A stretch of DNA of 64,000 nt from DATAUK01 sp036268295 (GTDB taxonomy: Bacteria > Actinomycetota > Actinomycetes > JAFAQI01): the NCBI GenBank assembly GCA_036268295.1, contig DATAUK010000009.1:29471-93470 (forward strand), in the 5' to 3' direction. The notes under the pieces were generated by a model. That model ran no database searches. It was not told the origin of the DNA and saw nothing but the letters and a program-made list of their open reading frames with translations. Below are positions 7,352-14,747 of the stretch, one piece after another. Each line of letters begins with the position of its first letter. The first letter of the stretch is position 1. The position numbers and the translations under genes were made by a program.

Positions 7352-8581
7352 GTGAGCGAGACGGTTGAGAACCGCCCGGCAGCGGTGCCGTTGCTCGAGC
7401 CCCGCGACGGCGTACCTCCGATCATCGACACCCCAGCGGCGCTCGACGCGGCCATCACTGCCCTCGCCGCCGGCTCCGGCCCGGTGGCGGTCGACGCCGA
7501 GCGAGCGTCGGGCTACCGCTACGGCCAGCGTGCCTACCTGGTGCAGCTCCGCCGCGAACCGGCCGGCACCTTCCTCGTCGACCCGATCGCCTTCGACAAT
7601 CTCAATGCGCTGTCCGCGGTGCTTGCCGACAGCGAATGGATCCTGCACGCCGCCTCCCAGGACCTGCCCTCGCTGCGCGAGGTCGGCATGCATCCCACCC
7701 GGCTGTTCGACACCGAGCTGGCCGCCCGGCTGGCCGGCTTCGAGCGGGTCGGCCTGGCCACGATGGTGGAGCTGCTGCTCGGGCTGGCGCTGGCGAAAGA
7801 GCATTCGGCCGCAGACTGGTCGCGCCGGCCGCTGCCCGAGCCGTGGCTGCGCTATGCCGCGCTCGACGTCGAGATCCTGGTCGAGCTGCGCGACGAGCTC
7901 GAAGCCGAGCTGACCCGGCAAGGCAAGCTGGAGTGGGCCCATCAGGAGTTCGCGGCGGTCTTGAACGCTGTGCCGGCACCGCCGCGCGCCGATCCATGGC
8001 GGCGGACCAGCGGGATGCATCGAGTCCGCACCCGCCGCCAGATGGCGATCGTCCGCGCACTGTGGGAAGCCCGCGACACGATCGCCCAGCGACGCGACAC
8101 CGCGCCGGGCCGGATCCTCCCCGACAGCGCGATCATCGGCGCGGCGGTCGCCTCACCGACCGAGCCCGAGCAGCTGGCACGGATCTCCGGCTGGGGCGGC
8201 CGGTCCACCCGCCAGCTCGTCGCGACCCTCTGGCCGACGATCGCCGCGACGTACCAGCTGGCGGAGGCAGACCTGCCGCGACCCGCCCAGACCGGCGACG
8301 GTCCACCCCCGGTCAGTCGCTGGGCCGACCGGGACCCGACGGCGGCAGCCCGGCTCGCTGCGGCGCGCGCCGCGCTGGCCGACCTCACCGAAGCACATCG
8401 GATCCCGGTCGAGAACCTGCTCACCCCCGACCTGGTACGCCGCCTCGCCTGGTCGCCTCCCGGCACCGACCCGGAGGCGGTGACGGCTTACCTGCGCCAA
8501 GGCGGCGCCCGCGACTGGCAGATCGAGCTCACGGCAGCGCCACTGAGCGCGGCGATGGCGGCGTCACCCGCCGCCGAGTAG
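7352..8581 (+). CDS. Ribonuclease D family 3'-5' exonuclease with HRDC domain
   Basis: A 409-residue exoribonuclease expected to trim structured RNA 3' ends in the cytosol. The DEDDy exonuclease domain occupies roughly residues 25-195: Exo I in GPVAVDAERASG (D and E), Exo II around HAASQDLPSL, and Exo III in LRYAALDVEILVEL with the tyrosine four residues before Asp. An HRDC domain begins near RTRRQMAIVRALWEARD, and a second helical region fills the C-terminus. Its position next to DUF3000 and dxs matches the mycobacterial order. The GTG start follows a TAACGT hexamer by 6 bases, consistent with a leaderless message. The GNAT gene starts 12 bases downstream. Confidence 0.93.
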   Translation: MSETVENRPAAVPLLEPRDGVPPIIDTPAALDAAITALAAGSGPVAVDAERASGYRYGQRAYLVQLRREPAGTFLVDPIAFDNLNALSAVLADSEWILHAASQDLPSLREVGMHPTRLFDTELAARLAGFERVGLATMVELLLGLALAKEHSAADWSRRPLPEPWLRYAALDVEILVELRDELEAELTRQGKLEWAHQEFAAVLNAVPAPPRADPWRRTSGMHRVRTRRQMAIVRALWEARDTIAQRRDTAPGRILPDSAIIGAAVASPTEPEQLARISGWGGRSTRQLVATLWPTIAATYQLAEADLPRPAQTGDGPPPVSRWADRDPTAAARLAAARAALADLTEAHRIPVENLLTPDLVRRLAWSPPGTDPEAVTAYLRQGGARDWQIELTAAPLSAAMAASPAAE

Positions 8582-8593
8582 AGCGCTGCGACG

Positions 8594-9055
8594 GTGAGGC
8601 TTGAGCCGGTCACGGACCCGGCCACGCGCGCCGAACTGCTCGGCGGCGAGCTCGCGGGCCGGCAGGCGGCGCCGGGCTGGCCGCATGAGGACACCGAGCC
8701 CGGGATGAGCTTTCTCGATTTCGGTGGTGCGGTTTTCCTGATCCTCGACGACGACGACCGGATCGCCGGCGAGTGCGGCACCAAGACCGCACCCGATCCG
8801 GTTGGCATCGTCGAGATCGGCTACGGACTCGCTCCGGGCAGCCGCGGTCGTAGCCTCGGCGGCCGGGCGGTCACGGCCCTGGTTGACCGGCTGGCCGAGC
8901 GACCCGAAGTGGCAGTCGTCGAGGCCGAGGCCCACGTCGGGAACGAGCCGTCCTGGCGGATCCTTGAACGCATCGGCTTCGTCCCGACCGGCGTCGAAGC
9001 GCATGGCTATCGCCGCTATGGCCTCGACCTCGCGCACTGGCGGAGTCGCGCTTAG
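8594..9055 (+). CDS. GNAT-family N-acetyltransferase
   Basis: A 153-residue acetyltransferase of the GCN5 superfamily, the RimJ/RimL-like branch judging from the ordering. The acetyl-CoA loop is in YGLAPGSRGRSLGGRAVTAL (G-x-G-R-x-x-G-like), preceded by the strand VEIGYGL and followed by EAHVGNEPSWRILERIGF, the usual C-terminal NxxS/RxxExxGF pattern. The start is GTG at 8594, 12 bases after the RNase D stop, so cotranscription is likely. The acceptor substrate cannot be inferred. Confidence 0.88.
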   Translation: MRLEPVTDPATRAELLGGELAGRQAAPGWPHEDTEPGMSFLDFGGAVFLILDDDDRIAGECGTKTAPDPVGIVEIGYGLAPGSRGRSLGGRAVTALVDRLAERPEVAVVEAEAHVGNEPSWRILERIGFVPTGVEAHGYRRYGLDLAHWRSRA

Positions 9056-9165
9056 CGGCTGCCGCTTAGCCCGATTGCATCAGCCGGCGAACATTGCACC
9101 CTCATGCGGAGCGGGATCCGCCAGGTTCACCCGTTTGCCGTATCAAGTCGGCGCCGGCTGTTAGA

Positions 9166-9171
9166 TACGTT
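9166..9171 (+). promoter_or_regulatory. Predicted -10 element for leaderless mRNA of the 9178 gene
   Basis: TACGTT is followed by TCCTTC and then ATG at 9178, a 6-base gap. This supports 9178 over an in-frame ATG at 9094. Confidence 0.55.
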
Positions 9172-9177
9172 TCCTTC

Positions 9178-10035
9178 ATGCCGACGTGGCCTGACGCGCA
9201 GCAGCTCCGCCGCTGCGCCCTCGGAGTTGCGGTGCTGCATGACATCGACGTCATGCCGTCGCCGCACGGCGTCGTGCTGCCCGGCTCCCCAGATGTCACG
9301 ATCAGCTGGGCCGAGTGCCGCCGCGCGATCGCGGGCGAGGAGCCGGAGTCCTCGGCCGGCCGGCAGCGGCTGAAACGCTGGCTTGAGCTGCGCCGCTGGA
9401 TCGCCGACCGCCCGATCGAGGATCTCGCCGAGCGCGCCCGGCCGTACGGCGCCTGCGTTGAGTCGCCGCTGCATCCCGGCCTCGATTGGGTCCGCCGGCG
9501 GGTCCTCGGCGATGCCCTCGATCTCGGCTTCGGCCTCGTCGGCATCGACCCCGACCAACCCGACCTCGTCGTCCCGATTCCCCACCAGCTGATGCAGGCC
9601 GCGGGCATCGAGCCCTCGCCGTGGTGGCCGACCGCGATCGTGTATCTCGAGCGGATGGGCGAGATGGCCGCCGAGCGGATCGACCGGACACCACTCGCGC
9701 CGCTTCGGCCGATGGGTGACTGCGATGTCGTGACCCTGCTGGGGTCACGGACGCTTCGGCAGGCGATCGTCGCCGAGATCCCCGACGGAATGCGGACCGT
9801 CGCGGTGCCGATGCGGACCCGCGGCTGGCTGGACCTCAACCGGATCGATCCGGCGTTCTCCGCCGCCGCCGCCAGGCTTACTGAGGTAGCGGATCGCGGG
9901 TTCGACCGGCCGCTGCTGGTCACTCGCGAAGAGGTCGCACTTGCCCGCGAGGATGGCGACGTCATCCGGGCCGGCATCGAGGACCGGCTGGCGAAGGTCA
10001 TCGACATCCGCGACGTGCTCTACCACCGCAACTAG
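9178..10035 (+). CDS. Conserved hypothetical protein of unknown function
   Basis: A 285-residue cytosolic protein with no signal peptide or membrane segment. I do not recognise a family. It is charged, with mixed alpha/beta character, and includes motifs such as SWAECRRAIAG, LKRWLELRRWIADR, HPGLDWVRRRVLGDALDLG, WWPTAIVYLERMGEMAAERI and VPMRTRGWLDLNRIDPAF. The start MPTWPDAQQLRR at 9178 is chosen because it follows a TACGTT hexamer by 6 bases; the upstream 28 codons (from 9094) have no protein-like composition. It stands alone between the GNAT gene and a convergent secreted protease. A strong hairpin terminator overlaps its stop codon. Confidence 0.75.
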   Translation: MPTWPDAQQLRRCALGVAVLHDIDVMPSPHGVVLPGSPDVTISWAECRRAIAGEEPESSAGRQRLKRWLELRRWIADRPIEDLAERARPYGACVESPLHPGLDWVRRRVLGDALDLGFGLVGIDPDQPDLVVPIPHQLMQAAGIEPSPWWPTAIVYLERMGEMAAERIDRTPLAPLRPMGDCDVVTLLGSRTLRQAIVAEIPDGMRTVAVPMRTRGWLDLNRIDPAFSAAAARLTEVADRGFDRPLLVTREEVALAREDGDVIRAGIEDRLAKVIDIRDVLYHRN

Positions 10036-10052
10036 TGTCCTGAGGACGCTAG
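10032..10052. terminator. Hairpin between convergent genes, likely bidirectional terminator
   Basis: CTAGTGTCC-TGA-GGACGCTAG forms a 9-base-pair stem (one G-U pair) with a 3-base loop. It covers the stop codon of the plus-strand gene and lies 6 bases beyond the stop of the minus-strand protease. There is no U-tract, which is common for actinobacterial terminators. Confidence 0.65.
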
Positions 10053-10057
10053 CGCTC

Positions 10058-10852
10058 TCAGCACCCGTCGCTCGGCCGTTCCGGGAAGACGTCGGCATGG
10101 CCGTGATCCGCGGCTCGCCGAAACGCGGCACGAGCCGGCTTACCCAGCCGCGCCGAATACGACGTCGACGGGACGCACCCGCCCTGGTGCAGGCCGCCAA
10201 TCACCCCGACGACGGTGCGGACCTTGCCCGACCCGACCAGCCACGGTGAGCCACTCGTACCGCCGGGATATCCGCCGCAGTTGAACGCTGGATAGCCCTG
10301 ATGCCGGTAAACCGGCGCGCGGCAGGTGATCGGACGGTTGGCGGCGCCCAGCGGATAACCGGGAACCGTCACGTATTGCCCGGCCTTCGCAGCGGCGCCG
10401 AGCCGATTGCCGCCGACCGCATTCTGCAACCGCAGGACCTTGCCGTTCTTCGAGTGGTTTGCGACCCGCAAGAACGCCCAGTCGCGCTGGGTGTCGGTGT
10501 GATGGATCCATCGCGGGCTGCCGTATGCCGCAGTGACCTTCCACACTCCGTACGGCGCTTTGCCGTTGTCGTCGGCCGGCACGAAGACGTAGCCACGACC
10601 GTTGCCGGTCATGCAATGCGCGGCGGTCATGATCACGTCACGAGTCCTGCTGCGGATCACGCTCGCGGTGCAGGTGTGCAACGTGGGATAGGCGTTCGGC
10701 ATGAACAGCGCCCCGACCGTCGGAGTGCCCGCGAAGCTGTGGGCGTTCCGGCCGGCGTGGATCGTGACGTGAGAAGCAGCGGGTGTCACCTTGACGATCG
10801 GTGTCGCCGGCGCAGTCGGGCTGGCTGAGGCGCTGCAGCTCAACGCGAGCAT
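10058..10852 (-). CDS. Exported trypsin-like serine protease, probable lipoprotein
   Basis: A 264-residue chymotrypsin-fold protease. The triad is visible: His in MTAAHCMTG, Asp in TQRDWAFLRV and Ser in YPGGTSGSPWLVG. Cysteine pairs flank the His and Ser regions, as expected for an extracellular enzyme. From the ATG at 10852 the N-terminus MLALSCSASASPTAP gives only a very short hydrophobic stretch ending at a Cys. The upstream in-frame codons read LSWLSASIATAALAM from a CTG at 10897, which would complete a normal lipoprotein signal with Cys as the lipid site. The true start may therefore be that CTG; I keep the ATG as the conservative choice. It lies 38 bases downstream of dxs on the same strand. 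Its substrate is unknown. Confidence 0.85.
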   Translation of the reverse strand: MLALSCSASASPTAPATPIVKVTPAASHVTIHAGRNAHSFAGTPTVGALFMPNAYPTLHTCTASVIRSRTRDVIMTAAHCMTGNGRGYVFVPADDNGKAPYGVWKVTAAYGSPRWIHHTDTQRDWAFLRVANHSKNGKVLRLQNAVGGNRLGAAAKAGQYVTVPGYPLGAANRPITCRAPVYRHQGYPAFNCGGYPGGTSGSPWLVGSGKVRTVVGVIGGLHQGGCVPSTSYSARLGKPARAAFRRAADHGHADVFPERPSDGC

Positions 10853-10890
10853 GGCGAGAGCGGCGGTCGCGATCGACGCCGAAAGCCAGC

Positions 10891-12789
10891 TCAGCGCGGC
10901 GCCACCGCGTCGTGGTCGACGCTGGCGGCAGCCTCGACGATTTGGCGCGCAACCTCCTGCGCCGACAGCCCGGCCGAGGCGAGCACACCCGAGCGGCTGC
11001 CATGAGGAACGAAGCAGTGCGGAAGCGCGACGTCACACATCGGCACCTTGATCCCGTTGGCCCGCAGCAGCCGGGACACCGCAGATCCGACGCCACCGGC
11101 GATCACACCGTCCTCGACGACCGCGACCAGCTCGTGAGCGGCGCACAGCGCCGGCAGCCCGGCGTCGACCGGCAACACCCAGCGAGGATCCACCACCGTG
11201 ACACCAAGTCCTTGTGCCGCAACGCGTTCGGCGACATCGAGGCACAACGGCGCGAGCGCGCCAACGGAAACGATCAGGACCTCACTGGACTCATCACGGC
11301 GCAGGATGTCCATCGACCCGACCCGGTCGACCGCGGCGATGTCACCACCAGCGGGTGCCTTGGGGAACCGCATCGCGGTCGGGCCGGTCTCGTCCGCGAC
11401 CGCTTCCCGCAACAGCTCCCGGACCCGGGCCGAGTCGCGTGGCGCCGCGACCCGCATTCCCGGCACGACACCAAGGATCGCGAGATCCCACATGCCGTGA
11501 TGGGAGGGGCCGTCGGGCCCGGTCACGCCGGCCCGGTCGAGCACGAACGTCACCGGCAGCTTGTGCATCGCGACGTCCATCAACACCTGGTCGAAGGCCC
11601 GGTTGAGGAACGTCGCGTACAGACACACGACTGGGTGAAGGCCGCCGAGCGCCAGTCCGGCCGCGGAGGTGACGGCGTGCTGCTCGGCGATGCCGACGTC
11701 GAAGACCCGGTTCGGGAACTGTTGGGCGAAGCGATGGAGCCCGACCGGCATCAGCATCGCCGCCGTCACACCAACCACGTCCTCGCGCTCGGTGCCAAGC
11801 GCCAGCATCTCCTCGGCGAAGATGTCGGTCCAGGTCGGCAGCGACGCGGTGACCGGCTGCCCGGTGGCCGGATCGATCACCGCGATGGTGTGAAACTGGT
11901 CGGCCTCGTCGTCGACCGCCGGCGGGTAGCCACGACCCTTCTCGGTCAGGCAGTGCACGATCACCGGCGCACCGAAGTCGCGGGCGTTGCGCAGCGCCCG
12001 CTCCACCGCGAGGACGTCGTGCCCGTCGATCGGTCCGACGTACTTCAGGCCGAGGTCCTCGAACATCGCCTGCGGCTGGATCAGGTCCTTGAGACCCTTC
12101 TTCATGCCGTGCAGAGCTTCGTAGATCGGCGCCCCGACCACGGGCGTGCGGGCCAGCGAGGTCCGGACCATGTCGAGCATCTGCTCGTACGACGGCGACA
12201 GCCGCAGGTTGGCCAGGTGTGCCGCGAGCCCGCCGACCGTCGGCGCATAGGAGCGGCCGTTGTCGTTGACGACGATGACCACCGGTCGGTCGCTGCCGGC
12301 CGCAATCGTGTTGAGGGCCTCCCAGCTCATGCCACCGGTCAACGAGCCGTCCCCGACGACTGCGACGACCGCACGGTCGGTCGCTCCACGCACCGCGAAG
12401 GCCTTGGCCAGCCCATCGGCGTACGACAGCGCGGTCGAGGCGTGGGAGTTCTCGACCCAGTCGTGCGGACTCTCGGCGCGCGACGGGTAGCCCGACAGGC
12501 CGTCGGCCTGGCGCAGCGTGTCGAACTGCTCACGCCGGCCGGTGAGGATCTTGTGGACGTAGGACTGGTGACCGGTGTCCCAGACGATCGCGTCACGCGG
12601 TGAGTCGAAGACCCGGTGCAGCGCCATCGTGAGCTCGACGACGCCGAGGTTCGGTCCGAGGTGTCCGCCGGTGCGCGCCACCGATTCGACCAGGAACTCG
12701 CGGATCTCCTGTGCCAGCGCGGGAAGCTGCGCCGGCTCGACACGTTTGAGGTCGGCAGGTCCGTTGATCGACCCGAGCAGGCTGGTCAC
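10891..12789 (-). CDS. dxs: 1-deoxy-D-xylulose-5-phosphate synthase
   Basis: Condenses pyruvate and glyceraldehyde 3-phosphate to DXP, the first step of the MEP isoprenoid pathway (also feeding thiamine and pyridoxal), using thiamine diphosphate in the cytosol. From the GTG at 12789 it has 632 residues, the normal DXS length. Visible features are DTGHQSYVHKILTGR (cofactor-domain His), the ThDP/Mg motif GDGSLTGGMSWEALN, the pyrimidine domain FDVGIAEQHAVTSAAGLA with catalytic Glu, and DRAGVTGPDGPSHHG. An in-frame extension to 12924 adds 45 residues unlike DXS. A TAGACT hexamer 7 bases before the GTG supports this start and a leaderless message. The mycobacterial orthologue has the same neighbours. 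Confidence 0.97.
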   Translation of the reverse strand: MTSLLGSINGPADLKRVEPAQLPALAQEIREFLVESVARTGGHLGPNLGVVELTMALHRVFDSPRDAIVWDTGHQSYVHKILTGRREQFDTLRQADGLSGYPSRAESPHDWVENSHASTALSYADGLAKAFAVRGATDRAVVAVVGDGSLTGGMSWEALNTIAAGSDRPVVIVVNDNGRSYAPTVGGLAAHLANLRLSPSYEQMLDMVRTSLARTPVVGAPIYEALHGMKKGLKDLIQPQAMFEDLGLKYVGPIDGHDVLAVERALRNARDFGAPVIVHCLTEKGRGYPPAVDDEADQFHTIAVIDPATGQPVTASLPTWTDIFAEEMLALGTEREDVVGVTAAMLMPVGLHRFAQQFPNRVFDVGIAEQHAVTSAAGLALGGLHPVVCLYATFLNRAFDQVLMDVAMHKLPVTFVLDRAGVTGPDGPSHHGMWDLAILGVVPGMRVAAPRDSARVRELLREAVADETGPTAMRFPKAPAGGDIAAVDRVGSMDILRRDESSEVLIVSVGALAPLCLDVAERVAAQGLGVTVVDPRWVLPVDAGLPALCAAHELVAVVEDGVIAGGVGSAVSRLLRANGIKVPMCDVALPHCFVPHGSRSGVLASAGLSAQEVARQIVEAAASVDHDAVAPR

Positions 12790-12796
12790 GGGATCG

Positions 12797-12802
12797 AGTC
12801 TA
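12797..12802 (-). promoter_or_regulatory. Predicted -10 element for leaderless dxs mRNA
   Basis: The minus strand reads TAGACT, then CGATCCC, then GTG at 12789, a 7-base gap. Confidence 0.55.
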
Positions 12803-12885
12803 GAACCGGGCGATGAGGCATGCTCGGTTGGTGGACGGTCCGCCGCCTCGCCGCCACAACACGCCGATCCGGATTCCCCTCGCGT

Positions 12886-12903
12886 GCTGCGCTGGGACGC
12901 AGC
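12886..12903 (-). terminator. Candidate hairpin terminator after the sigma-factor operon
   Basis: GCTGCG and CGCAGC arms enclose a 6-base loop. The hairpin begins 6 bases beyond the stop of the 12909-13823 gene and upstream of the dxs promoter. Confidence 0.4.
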
Positions 12904-12908
12904 GACGA

Positions 12909-13823
12909 TCACCGGATCTGACACGTGATAGTCAGGTGGATCGTCTGCCCGGCAACGACAGTTCTCGGCGCCGGCAGCGGACAGCCTGGCAAACGTCCGC
13001 TGTTGATTTGCGGCGAGATGCCGTCGAAGTAGTAGCGGCCGGGTGGCAGGCTGAACCTGAAGCGTCCTGAGTTCGCCGCAAACCCCCGGGCCCGGCCTGA
13101 GCGCGAGTTGGAATGCGCCTCGATCGTGCCGGCCAGCGGCACGCCCGCTGCGCCAACCGGCCCGCCCGCTCGCTTGAAGGTTCCGATCACCGTCCCCGAT
13201 CCCGCCTCGTCGAATCCGGCCGTGTCATACCGTTCGAGCCGCCCGATGATCGTGCCGGTCGAGTTCAGCAGGATCAACTGGTCTCCCTGCACCCAGGCGT
13301 ACTGCGCGGACCTCACCAGGCGCACCTCCGGCGCGAGGGTGCGGGCAGGGCACTTCACGTCCGTCGAGAACGACTGCCTTATGTCGAAGAGCCCCCCGGC
13401 ACCGAGCTGGAACCGACCGCTGGAGATGTTGCAGCCGTCCGAGCCGGCCCACCTGCCGCGGTAGTCGAAGTTGACCGAACCACTCCGCTGGCGAGCGGAC
13501 GGGTTGATCGAGCGCCAGTGCCCGACCAGCTCGGCGAGGGTCGCCGGCCGCATCCCGGTCGACGGCGTCGTCGACGGCAACGGCGGTGGTGGTGCCGGTG
13601 AGGCGATCACCTTCTGGCGCGCCGACCCACCGGAGTCCGGCAGGGTCGCCACGACGACGACGGCAGCAACGACGGCAACCGTCGCGGCAACCAGACCGGC
13701 GCGCCAGGCCCGGCGGTGCCGCTCCGCCCGCCGGAAGACGTCGTCGAAGACCGCGGCGGTCGGGCCGGCTGCTGCCTCGTCGAGCCACCGGCGCAACTCA
13801 TCGGGACCGAGCGGTGAGCTCAC
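12909..13823 (-). CDS. Membrane-anchored protein with META/HslJ-like extracytoplasmic domain, probable sigma-factor regulator
   Basis: A 304-residue protein. The N-terminal ~40 residues (LRRWLDEAAAGPTAAVFDDVFRRAERHRR) are charged and cytosolic, then one transmembrane helix (LVAATVAVVAAVVVVATL, about residues 43-60), a Pro/Thr/Ser linker and an external domain. Residues ~95-200 resemble a META/HslJ domain (LAELVGHWRSI, SDGCNISSGRFQL, ending in QGDQLILLNSTG). The C-terminus (VPLAGTIEAHS, RFRFSLPPGRYYFDGIS) resembles a carboxypeptidase-regulatory-like beta sandwich. Its GTGA/ATGA-type 4-base overlap with the upstream SigE-type sigma gene and its topology suggest an anti-sigma or sensing role, but I see no zinc anti-sigma HxxxCxxC motif, so this is inference. 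Confidence 0.7.
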   Translation of the reverse strand: MSSPLGPDELRRWLDEAAAGPTAAVFDDVFRRAERHRRAWRAGLVAATVAVVAAVVVVATLPDSGGSARQKVIASPAPPPPLPSTTPSTGMRPATLAELVGHWRSINPSARQRSGSVNFDYRGRWAGSDGCNISSGRFQLGAGGLFDIRQSFSTDVKCPARTLAPEVRLVRSAQYAWVQGDQLILLNSTGTIIGRLERYDTAGFDEAGSGTVIGTFKRAGGPVGAAGVPLAGTIEAHSNSRSGRARGFAANSGRFRFSLPPGRYYFDGISPQINSGRLPGCPLPAPRTVVAGQTIHLTITCQIR

Positions 13824-14320
13824 GACGGGCTCCCGGCGAGCAGCTCGCCGAGTCTCGCGAGCCCACGCGAGGTGTAGGACTTCACGCTGCCGATCGACAC
13901 TCTCATCAGGTCGGCGGTCGCTGCCTCGCTCAGGTCGGCGAAGTACCTCAGCACGACGGCCTCCCGCTGCCGCCGCGGCAACGCGGCGATCGCGGCCCGG
14001 ATCGCCAGCTGACCGGCGACATCCGGATCGGAGACCTCGTCTGGTGCCAGCGCGGCGGCATGCCGGCGAGCGGTCTGCTTGCGACGCCAGGCTGAGCGGG
14101 TGAGGTTGACGACGGTCCGCCGCAGATAGGCGCCTGCCTGGGCCGGATCCCGGAGCCGGCCGCGACGGTAGACCCGGATGAAGGCGCTCTGCACGACGTC
14201 CTCGGCGTCGCCGGGATCGCCGAGTAGCCGCGCCAGTCGGACCAGCTTGTCGTAGTCGGCGACGAACAACCCGGCCAGCAAGGAGCGGTCGGAGGTGGTC
14301 TCATCCCCGACCACGCGCAT
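13820..14320 (-). CDS. SigE-family (ECF-type) RNA polymerase sigma factor
   Basis: A 166-residue extracytoplasmic-function sigma factor. Region 2 spans roughly residues 18-85 (VADYDKLVRLARLLGDPGDAEDVVQSAFIRVYRR), and region 4 spans about 105-160 (AIAALPRRQREAVVLRYFADLSEAATADLM followed by the recognition helix SIGSVKSYTSRGLARL). The 20-residue N-terminus before region 2 is normal. The ATG at 14320 has a GAGGA ribosome site about 12 bases upstream. It is followed by, and overlaps by 4 bases, a membrane protein likely to regulate it. A candidate autoregulatory promoter lies at 14353-14375. The target regulon cannot be read from this window. Confidence 0.92.
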   Translation of the reverse strand: MRVVGDETTSDRSLLAGLFVADYDKLVRLARLLGDPGDAEDVVQSAFIRVYRRGRLRDPAQAGAYLRRTVVNLTRSAWRRKQTARRHAAALAPDEVSDPDVAGQLAIRAAIAALPRRQREAVVLRYFADLSEAATADLMRVSIGSVKSYTSRGLARLGELLAGSPS

Positions 14321-14352
14321 ACCCCTGTCCTCGCCGGCGACACACCACTACC

Positions 14353-14375
14353 ACGCCGTGCCTACCCGAAAGGTT
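14353..14375 (-). promoter_or_regulatory. Candidate ECF-type promoter upstream of the sigma gene
   Basis: On the minus strand AACC (14375-14372) is followed by 16 bases and CGT (14355-14353), the AAC/CGT pattern typical of ECF sigma promoters. It lies about 33 bases upstream of the sigma ATG, so positive autoregulation is plausible. Inference only. Confidence 0.4.
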
Positions 14376-14384
14376 GTGCCGCCG

Positions 14385-14747
14385 CTACAACCTGGCCGCC
14401 CATCGCTCGCCGCGAAGCGCGCGCCAGATCAGGTCGGCGGCCACGCTGGCGCTGCGAAGCCGATGGCGCTCATGCTCGTACGCCGCCACCGCCTCGTCGA
14501 CGGTCTCCGGCGGGACGAGACCGCGCAGGTCATGGCGCACCGTCCGCATCCCCGACTCCGCGGCGTCGACCGCGGCCGTGAGGGACGCCTTGGCGACATG
14601 TGCTAACACCACCGGATGGCGGCGCAGCGCGTCGTACCCGCGGTAGTCGGCCGGGCACTGGTCGAAGAGCCAGGCGACGGCGCGGATCTCCCAGTCGCCG
14701 ACGCCCGGGTCCGGGACCTCGGCTGGCCAGCCGGTCGGCGCCGCCAT
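14385..14747 (-). CDS. Small conserved hypothetical protein
   Basis: A 120-residue acidic, helical protein. It has no signal peptide, membrane segment or catalytic motif that I recognise; recognisable blocks are WEIRAVAWLFDQCPADYRGY, RRHPVVLAHVAKASL and the helix VDEAVAAYEHERHRLRSAS. The start at 14747 (MAAPTGWPAEVP) is chosen because it overlaps the TGA of the TRAM methyltransferase by one base (TGATG). An in-frame extension to 14783 would overlap that gene more and looks random. It is the third gene of the permease / methyltransferase operon. It is probably expressed with them; the function is unknown. Confidence 0.75.
   Translation of the reverse strand: MAAPTGWPAEVPDPGVGDWEIRAVAWLFDQCPADYRGYDALRRHPVVLAHVAKASLTAAVDAAESGMRTVRHDLRGLVPPETVDEAVAAYEHERHRLRSASVAADLIWRALRGERWAARL

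Noticed and set aside
10801..12603. 600-residue plus-strand open frame
   Set aside because: It is the antisense shadow of dxs, rich in Arg, Gly and His with no fold or motif.
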